This document shows, piece after piece, positions 56,825 through 64,000 of a stretch of DNA of 64,000 nt (position 1 is the first letter of the stretch; every line of letters begins with the position of its first letter). The DNA lies in contig LATX02000184.1 in assembly GCA_001466705.2 (NCBI GenBank), forward strand, positions 1 through 64,000, given 5' to 3'. Both the position numbers and the translations under genes were made by a program. The DNA is from Moniliophthora roreri (lineage: Eukaryota; Basidiomycota; Agaricomycetes; Agaricales; Marasmiaceae). The notes under the pieces are model-generated. The model saw nothing but the letters and a program-made list of their open reading frames with translations. It was not told the origin of the DNA and made no database searches.

Positions 56825-58743
56825 CTACTCACGTTCCCTCGCTGTAGCACTCAATACATCCCCTTTGTACATCGGCACAAAATACTCTCTAAACTGGACT
56901 TCAGACCTACATATTGTTTGGATGTTCGGTTAGGTTTGGACTGCTTGATTAGAAATAATAAAAAAGACGTACCATATATTGCTATCACTACGAAACTCCA
57001 GTTTCCGGAACACATTTCCGAAAATCATGTACAATTCGGACCATGCTAGGCTAAAAGCGAATGTACATCAGCATGGTGATGGTGAGAATTACAGTAGAAG
57101 CCTTACTTTATCCCAATGCAAGAGCGAGGTCCTTTTCCGAAAGTGACCAAGTATCGATCCAAAACATGGTCCTTGTCTTCCAACCATCGCTCCGGGTAGA
57201 AGCGTGCTGGATCAGGGAATATCTCCGGATTCATGTGTACAAAGTAGTTTCCAATCGAGACAATTGTCTGCAGTAGAGTTTATGTTAGACGAAATGAATA
57301 GCGGAAAAAACTATGGTACACGTACTCCTGGAGGAACTGGATGATTCGAGATGACGGCGCCCGAATCAGGAACAACTCTGGTCATCGGAGTGACTACACC
57401 GATAGACAGACGGAGGCTTTCCTTGATGACAGCAGTCTAAAAAGAACTGATCATTAATTCGCGCTTTGTAGAGATCCGTGAAACTGACCAAGTACAGTAA
57501 CTTCTCCAAACGTTCCAAAGGGATCGGATTCCCTTTGTCCGGCCACGCATTCTCTAGCTCTTGAACAAGCTTGATGCGTACTCTGTCTTCTTTGATCAGG
57601 TAACGCGTTCCAATAGTGCATGTGTTTCCAACAGTATCGCTCCCAGCAATCCGAAGATTGGCTCCCTCTGCAATCAGCCAGTCTCGCGTCACCCTGCTTG
57701 ACTGCTTCAATTTGCCCTCGATACGTGCATTCTTGGTGATAGTGTAGAACACGTTGGAATCGTCGTCGTCGTCATGGCCATTCATATTGGGTTCGTTCTC
57801 AGAGTCCCGTAAAGCCTTGTCAACCAACTGTTCGATCTGTGTATTCATTTCTACGTTTGCTTTCAGACCGGGGTCCATGCGTACCGCTGGCCAGCTTGGA
57901 AGATGGATAGCAATCTCTTTGAGGGCCGTGAAGTGCTTGAAGGGCCATGCAGATGCAATGACATTGGTGACACCAATGATTGCCGGGTGTTGAAACGATG
58001 GGAAAGACGTCGCGTCCAAACTCGTTCGAAGAGTGTATAGGGTGATAATATCAAGGGTGACAGAGCGGAACGCGTGATTCATGTTGGCCGCAGAAGTCCT
58101 ATGATTCTTCAAGAGCTGTGAGATGAGTTTGTCGATCTACAGTTAGTTGTCAGTAGGCCGCACAGGGGGTTGTAAAAAGTACACATACACGTTCTTGAAC
58201 AACATGTTCCAGCCTGAGGATGCCTTTTCGCGAAAAATAGGATGAGATGAGTGATTTGATTTCGGAATGGTCTTTGGGATTGACCGCTGTGAAACTATTG
58301 GGAGGCAGACCAAGTTGGAAAGCCTTTGAGTAAAGCGCAGGATCTTTGAGCATTTTGTAAGGAGAGTTGTAAATCTCAGTATAAGCAGCAGGGTCAGTGA
58401 AATGCAGCTAGTAGAGATTAAGATCGGTGAGAATGTCGCTGGGATGACACAAACGTACCTCATTGCGCCCAACTCTGACGACGGGACCTGAAAGAAGAGC
58501 TCAATGAGAGAGTAATGTATTTGATATAAGGGATGTAAACGTACCAAACTCCTCATGTAGGTTCTTGAGGTGAGAGAGCCAACCACCACCGACTACGACG
58601 TCATAGTAGGCTCGATACAACCACGTCCATCTGGCTAATGCTGGACCCGAAAACTGGTCCAAGGGATGTGGGCGAAGAATCCTCCTGAGGAAGAAACCAA
58701 CAATAAACAGAGTGAGGAGAGTATAGACTTCAAAGAGTTGCAT
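56825..58743 (-). CDS. Cytochrome P450 monooxygenase, paralogue 5 (intact)
   Basis: Exons on minus: 58743-58545, 58487-58459, 58407-58189, 58136-57489, 57436-57326, 57267-57107, 57050-56973 and 56906-56825 (508 codons). The anchor is VYTLLTLFIVGFFLRRIL. IAGSDTVGNTCTIG, IKESLRLSIGVV, FYPERWLE and FGKGPRSCIGI (Ile in place of the usual Leu after Cys) are all present. Exon 4 has an Asp-rich insert (GHDDDDDSNVF), four codons longer than in P450-4. No stop or frame slip seen. It is the parent-like sister of the decayed copy at 59.7 kb (same insert region). Confidence 0.92.
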
Positions 58744-59417
58744 GATTGTCGACAGAAGTGACGGTGAGGAGAGCTTCACGAAAAGTTAGCATTATGTACC
58801 TCTGTGAGATGGACTCAGACGTAAGTTCAAGACAGAAAGGATATGAATAATTGACCGGGAAAACGGGGCATTAGGAAGACAGCTGAGTGGAAAGTTATTA
58901 AGGTGGTCACAACTATATAGAGTTGTGCCAATGATAGAGCTCATGCCGAACACATTTCATTGGCAGAACAGACGGCTCTGCTCCGAAATTTCTCATAAAA
59001 TTACATGATGACATGAGTGCAGATTTCCCCCTTGAGACATGAAGTGAGCCCTAGGAGAAATCCATCATGCGCCAAGGCAAAACGTACTTGAAAGCCGTAA
59101 AATCATATTTAAGCCTATTAGGATCTCATCTTCCAGCAGTGATTTTCGGAATCCGATGCATTAGATTCGAGAAGCGGATACCCGGTGGCTCCTTATCGAA
59201 TGGTACCAGGGAGTGGGAAGCGGTGAATCCGATGGTAATGGTTGACATCAAAGAAGTATTAGTGCCGGCGGCGAGCCAACGGCGAGCAGCCGGGCCAACA
59301 ACCATCTGCAATGTCCGATCACGGCCAAGCTCCCCTAAAACAGATACCCCGATTCCGCTTTAACGATTCAAAAGAATATCTCAATCTTACTTTCATACCT
59401 TCAACTCCCAAATCTAC
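58744..59417. other. Spacer between P450-5 and the P450 relics
   Basis: No gene. A TATA-like ACTATATAG at about 58912-58920 lies some 170 bp upstream of P450-5. Confidence 0.35.
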
Positions 59418-59486
59418 CTCCACTCAGGCACTGGGTGACCAATGATGATGACAGCACCGGAATTTCCTTGATACCGGCTGTCTAAT
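59418..59486 (-). pseudogene. P450 exon-5 relic with internal deletion
   Basis: On the minus strand ACAGCCGGTATCAAGGAAA (T-A-x-I-K-E) runs directly into TCCGGTGCTGTCATC (S-G-A-V-I) and GGTCACCCAGTGCC (G-H-P-V-P). This is exon 5 of the family without its middle. It hints at a further, nearly erased P450 copy between paralogues 5 and 6. Confidence 0.4.
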
Positions 59487-59737
59487 ATTCGGGAACGAGT
59501 TCCATATAAGTAATCCTGAATAGGATGTGGTCCTTGTATGTTCTCCTTATCTCCAGCGTTCAGAGTGCTGACATTGCTTCGCCACAGGGCCTGCTTTCAT
59601 CATGCAAAACAGGAGATTTTTATCTTCCATTAGGCAACGACAAAGTCATCGTTCATATCGTGCACCCTGTGAATACTATGTATACCCCGAAATTCTATTG
59701 GCACTCGAGGTAAAGGCGCTCGCTCCACGTTGAACTA

Positions 59738-61615
59738 TTATTCACACTCCTTTGTTGTAGCACTCAATACATCCCCTTTGTACATTGGCACAAAGTACTC
59801 TCTCAGCTGAACTTCCGAACTATCGTTCGCATGTTTAGTCAGGTTTGGTCAGAAATATGGAAAAGACGTACCGTATATCGCTGTCACTATACAGGTCTAG
59901 TCTCCGGAACACATTTCCAAAAATCATATATAATTCAGACCATGCTGGACTGGAAATGAATATAGATCAGCATGATGAACAATGATGATTCTAGTAGCAG
60001 AATCCTTACTTTATCCCAATGCAAGAGCGAGGTCCTTTTCCGAAAGCAACCAAGTATCAATCCAAAGCATGGTCCTTATCCTCCAGCCATCATTCAGGGT
60101 AGAAGCAGGCTGGATCACAGAATATCTCTGGATTCATGTGCACAAAGAAGTTTCCGATTGAAACAATTGTCTGCATTAAAACATAAGGCAAAGTGTTTAA
60201 TGGGAAAAGGTGTGATACACGTACTCCTGGAGGAACTGGATAACCTGAGATAACAGCACCAGAGTTAGGAATGACTCTGGTCATCGGAGTTACTATGCCA
60301 AAGGACAAACAAAGGGTTTCCTTGATGACAGCAGTCTAAATGAATCAGTGATTCAGATCAAGAAATTCTGGCTAAGATTCAGAGGGCTGACCAAGTACGG
60401 TAACTTCTCTAGATGTTCCAAAGGGATTGGATTCCCCTTATCTGGCCATGCAGTCTCTAGTTCTTGTACAAGCTTGATGCATACTCTGTCTTCCCTGATA
60501 AGGTAACATGTTCCAATAGTGCATGTGTTTCTGACAGTATCACTTCCTGCAAGCCAAAGACCCACTCCCTCTGCAATGAGCCAGTCTCTTGTCACCCTAC
60601 TCGACTGCCTCAATTTGCCCTTGATATGTGCATTCCTGATAAGAGTGTAGAACATGTTCGAATCGTCATTGTCAAGGTCACCCATATTGGAACTGGTGTT
60701 GTTGTCTGAATCCTGTAGAGCCCTGTCAACCAATTCCTTGACCTGTGTGTTCATTTCTATCATTGCTTTCACTCCAGGATTCATGTGTACTGCTAGCCAA
60801 TATGGAAGTCTGAGAGCAATGTGTTTGAGACTTGTGAAGTGCTTGAAGACTCATACTCAGAAAAGAGATTTGTCAACACTGGTGACTGTAGGTGAAATGA
60901 AGGAAAAGATGTCACATTCAAATTTTTTTGAAGAGTGTATAAGGTGATAATATCAAGGGTGACAGAGTGAAATGCATGGCTCATATTAGCAGGAGGAGCT
61001 TTGTAATTCTTTACAAGTTGTGAGATAAATTTGATAATCTATAGGTGGGTTTCAGTGGGCTACTCACAGGGCTATTGTAAGAGGTATACATACATGTTCT
61101 TGAATAACATGCACCAGCCTGAGAACGTGCTTTCATGAGAAATAGGGCAAAACAAGTGATTTTATTTTGGAATGGTCTTTAGGATTGATTACTAGGAAAC
61201 TGTCAGGAGGTAGACCGAATTGGAAAGCTTTTGTGTAAAGCACAGGATCCTTGGGCATTTTGTAAGGAGAGTTGTAAATGTCAGCGTAAGCAGCCAGGTC
61301 AGTGAAGTGCAACTAAGAAAGAAGTTAGGTTTAGTGAGAACATGCTACTGAGCTGACACAAATGTACCTCATTGCATCCAACTCTGACAATGGGACCTGT
61401 TAGGTCTTCATAAGTGGTTATTGTATATCATACTTCTTGTGTAGGGTTGAGAGGTGAGAGAGCCAGCTGCCACTGACTACAATGTCATAATAGGCTTGGT
61501 ACAACCATGTCCATCTGGCTAATATGAGGCCCAAGGGATCCAGACAGAGAGTTCTCCAGACAATGAGACCAAAGATGGCTGGAGTGAGAAGAATATAAAC
61601 TTTGAAGAGTTGCAT
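59738..61615 (-). pseudogene. Cytochrome P450, paralogue 6, decayed by CpG-to-TpG changes
   Basis: Closely related to P450-5 in gene order and text: MQLFKVYILL, LARWTWLYQAYYDIV, AGSDTVRNTCTIG, IKETLCLSFG, FGKGPRSCIGI and SEVQLREYFVPMYKGDV. Exon 1 lost the PG hinge through a small deletion and its GT donor site. Exon 4 has a frame slip near HLQSPVLTNLF. Exon 6 carries two stop codons exactly where P450-5 has CGA (arginine) in ERW and LDRYL, each a C-to-T change at CpG. The start codon would be at 61615 and the stop at 59738. It cannot make an enzyme. Confidence 0.88.
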
Positions 61616-62947
61616 TGTTGTTGGCAGAAATGGTGGTGAGGGAGAGCTTTGCAAAAGAGCAGCATTATATATTTCTCTTAGACTTAAACATAAGCTAAAC
61701 ATGGTAAAATTGTGAAATTGAAACATACCAGACTGATAATAATCTCAGAACCCAAGGCCCTTAGTACTATGCAGATGAATAAAATTTGTGAATTGATAAT
61801 GAATTTGAGAAGACCTATAGTAACAAGTTACACAGAGCCATCCATATTGAAAGTCTTCAACATGAGAGTATCACAATGACACAATCAAGGACCACTTCCC
61901 AGAGGAATGAAGTGAGCCATCAGGGAGACTGCACTGATTGGAGAATACTATGCCAACTTGAAGAAATGAGCACTCTTGATGTCTAAAGAACTATATCCAT
62001 GCCTAGTGTGGACACATCTTATCTGGCAAGTGTCCCAGACTCCTAGACTTCATAAAGCACTTTTGGAATGATTGATTACTAATAAAATATTAAAAACCAG
62101 CTATTAACATAATCAAATTGTTGTCATCATACCTTTTATCCAGTCAATGCATTTATACTGTATGCTTTGAGGCTCATAAACAATTAAGATGACTATTGGA
62201 CCAATGAAAGATGCTGACACAAACTGTTTTACCATTGACACATGTCACAAGGGGAAGGGCATATGCTATTTTGTCATTGCCATGACATCTGTGCAGTTCC
62301 AGCCTTTCATGTTTTGTCGTTTACACATGTTGACTATCCATCCAGTATGGTAGAGACAGGCTTGACTTGCTAGGAATCTTTAATGTCCAAGTTTGAGACT
62401 GAACCTTGTTTTGTATAGGTGGGTGGGTGGGGTGGCCATCAGGAAATGACCATACTACTCTCTACTTCCATCACTTTCATGACTTTTCTGCAATATAGAC
62501 CATTGGCTGTATTGCACAGGAAGACTAATGGAGCATATTTGAGCAACTCACTTCCCAGGTCCAAAACTCTCTTTTCTACTTTTTACTTTCTGGGGCTCTT
62601 TGCCAAAAAATCATCAACTACTGTACCATTTTGATCATTCGAACAGGTGGTGTGACATGTGACCAAACAAATGAAAACTTTTCGCTGTCAGATTGGAAGC
62701 TGGACTGTGACATTAGGAAAATTTTGGCAGTTTTTAAGGTAGTTTCTAGTGTCCAATAACCCCAATTGGCTGTCAACTCACACAGTGACCTGTGACTGAC
62801 TGTGACATTTCATCAAATTTGAGGTCTCTGTAACCCATTAATTTGTCTAAGATAAGACTAATGGAAAACTACCCAAAAGATAACCTCCAAAAGTCTAACT
62901 CAGGTTGTTGTGCAAGTGTGGATTGACGTGATCAGAGTTACCACACT

Positions 62948-62988
62948 TAGAATGCCAACAAAACTCTTAGCTAGGTTGATTTTCTCTT
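62948..62988. repeat. 41-bp direct repeat, left copy
   Basis: Starts TAGAATGCCAACAAAACTC and is identical to 63960-64000, which follows the N at 63959 and ends at the window edge. It may be the second end of an LTR-like element or overlapping contig ends at the gap. Confidence 0.7.
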
Positions 62989-63959
62989 ATTGAAGCAATC
63001 TACTTCAAAGTGTTCACCTCCAGAGGAGTATATATGGGTTTTAAAAGAGTTTATATCCAAACACACAAACACACACACAAGAACACAGTGCACAAAGCAC
63101 AAAGCACAGGAGCTACAGTCCTACCAAAAGACTCAGTAGCCAATATAGTCTGACTCTATGGAGTTCAAGACTTCTTTAAGACAACTACAGTACACAGTGT
63201 ACTGAAAAAGGTCCTAGACCAGTTTCTACAAAGAGCTTAATTGCAGGCCCAATTCCTTTGTTAAGACTCTAAGTGTGTCACAACCTGATATCCAACACAG
63301 GCCACACACTAAAAGCCACCAGAACTTTTGGTATAAAGTTATCTCTTAGAAAAGTGCTATGAGGCACTCAAGATGTTATTTCTTGTCTCTTACAATGCAA
63401 GTTTGTTATCAGATTTCTATCTCTCTGGAGTCACTCAGGACCAATCTCCAGAGCCTGAAGTGAGGAAGCAAAACTGGAATGGCACACACAATTATACGCC
63501 AAACAAACTCGTCATGTATTCACAATTAGAGGAGGCATAGTTACTTGAGTATATATGAATATTTAGCTGTCCTTATATACTGTCTAAGGAATATTTCTAT
63601 AGGAAAATGTAAATAATGCCTGATAATTCAGGAAAATAATAAATGAGTGACTGAGATGCTAAAAGAGGGAATATTCAGATGTCACAGAGTCTGGCCATTA
63701 GGGTATCTGATCATATCCACACAGGTATCTGCTTTCCAGGTATTCTGGACTCTTAGATATTTGATTTTTCTCTTTTCTAGATGGGTCTGGATGGACAGAT
63801 GAGTCTATCTGTTCTGCATTCTCTTTTCCAGCATCCACACAGCCACTGATGTCCAGGTTTCAAAGCTTCTGAGGCTGGAACATACTGTTCCTGTTCCTGT
63901 CTCCTTTGATAATTCATTCTTGATCTTATCTAGAACTTCACATTTCTTAGATATCAATN

Positions 63960-64000
63960 TAGAATGCCAACAAAACTCTTAGCTAGGTTGATTTTCTCTT
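63960..64000. repeat. 41-bp direct repeat, right copy, cut by window edge
   Basis: Identical to 62948-62988. Its true length beyond the window is unknown. Confidence 0.7.

Larger units (their letters stand above)
61616..64000. other. Gene-free CpG-depleted flank
   Basis: No coding sequence is supported. 61741-62340 holds one CpG in 600 bp. TATATATGGG at about 63030 and a following CA-rich stretch (63060-63080) could be promoter and leader of a degraded element. TGTGACA at about 62650 might be an LTR start, but no second copy proves it. Confidence 0.4.

Noticed and set aside
62650..63500. LTR of a Copia-type element
   Set aside because: A TGTGACA start and TATATA box were seen, but no matching second LTR, primer-binding site or coding region could be shown in the window.

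Overview
The window looks like part of a mushroom-forming basidiomycete (Agaricomycete) nuclear genome. Genes are split into many short exons by introns of roughly 45-65 nt. The families seen are typical of that group: cytochrome P450 expansions, secreted NucA/NucB-type nuclease, MYND-finger proteins, GH43 galactanase and a small beta-trefoil-like protein. Transposon-rich flanks are strongly depleted in CpG. Five single 'n' bases (1050, 2099, 7771, 10070, 63959) look like assembly joins. Organism assignment is inference; no species is named.

Layout. 1-1.7 kb: wreck of a Ty3/gypsy retrotransposon. 3.4-10.7 kb: nearly gene-free, AT-rich, CpG-poor repeat block with a 747-bp CACTA-like MITE, three copies of a second MITE family (two carrying a tRNA-like Pol III module) and 'TTATAACC' repeats. 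12.8-13.7 kb: SAM methyltransferase. 16.4-18 kb: small DUF6924-like gene whose 5' end was tandemly duplicated. 19-24 kb: secreted nuclease, beta-trefoil-like protein, flavin monooxygenase. 25.2-26.2 kb: non-autonomous DNA element with a 5-bp target duplication. 27.5-28.6 kb: broken short-chain dehydrogenase. 30-40 kb: two plus-strand P450s, a second element copy interrupted by a textbook hAT MITE, and a broken MYND-family gene. 40.4-47.9 kb: serine beta-lactamase-like hydrolase, a MYND-family relic, an unknown multi-pass membrane protein and a secreted protein with a proline/lysine tail. 48-61.6 kb: four minus-strand P450s with a dead GH43 gene between them. 61.6-64 kb: CpG-poor sequence without recognisable genes.

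The main theme is an expanded family of six closely related P450s. They share one 8-exon gene structure and lie as two arrays pointing at each other (two on plus, four on minus). Three look intact (30.2, 52.5, 56.8 kb), two carry one single-base frameshift each (38.2, 48.1 kb), and the last (59.7 kb) is decayed by CpG-to-TpG changes where the locus enters the CpG-poor flank. A methyltransferase, an FMO and an SDR relic lie on the same side, so a tailoring or detoxification role is possible. No terpene synthase, PKS, NRPS or other backbone enzyme is visible, so a biosynthetic cluster is not demonstrated.

Exon borders were assigned by hand from splice consensus, reading frame and comparison among the paralogues in the window. 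No homology search was run. Family names rest on motif recognition.
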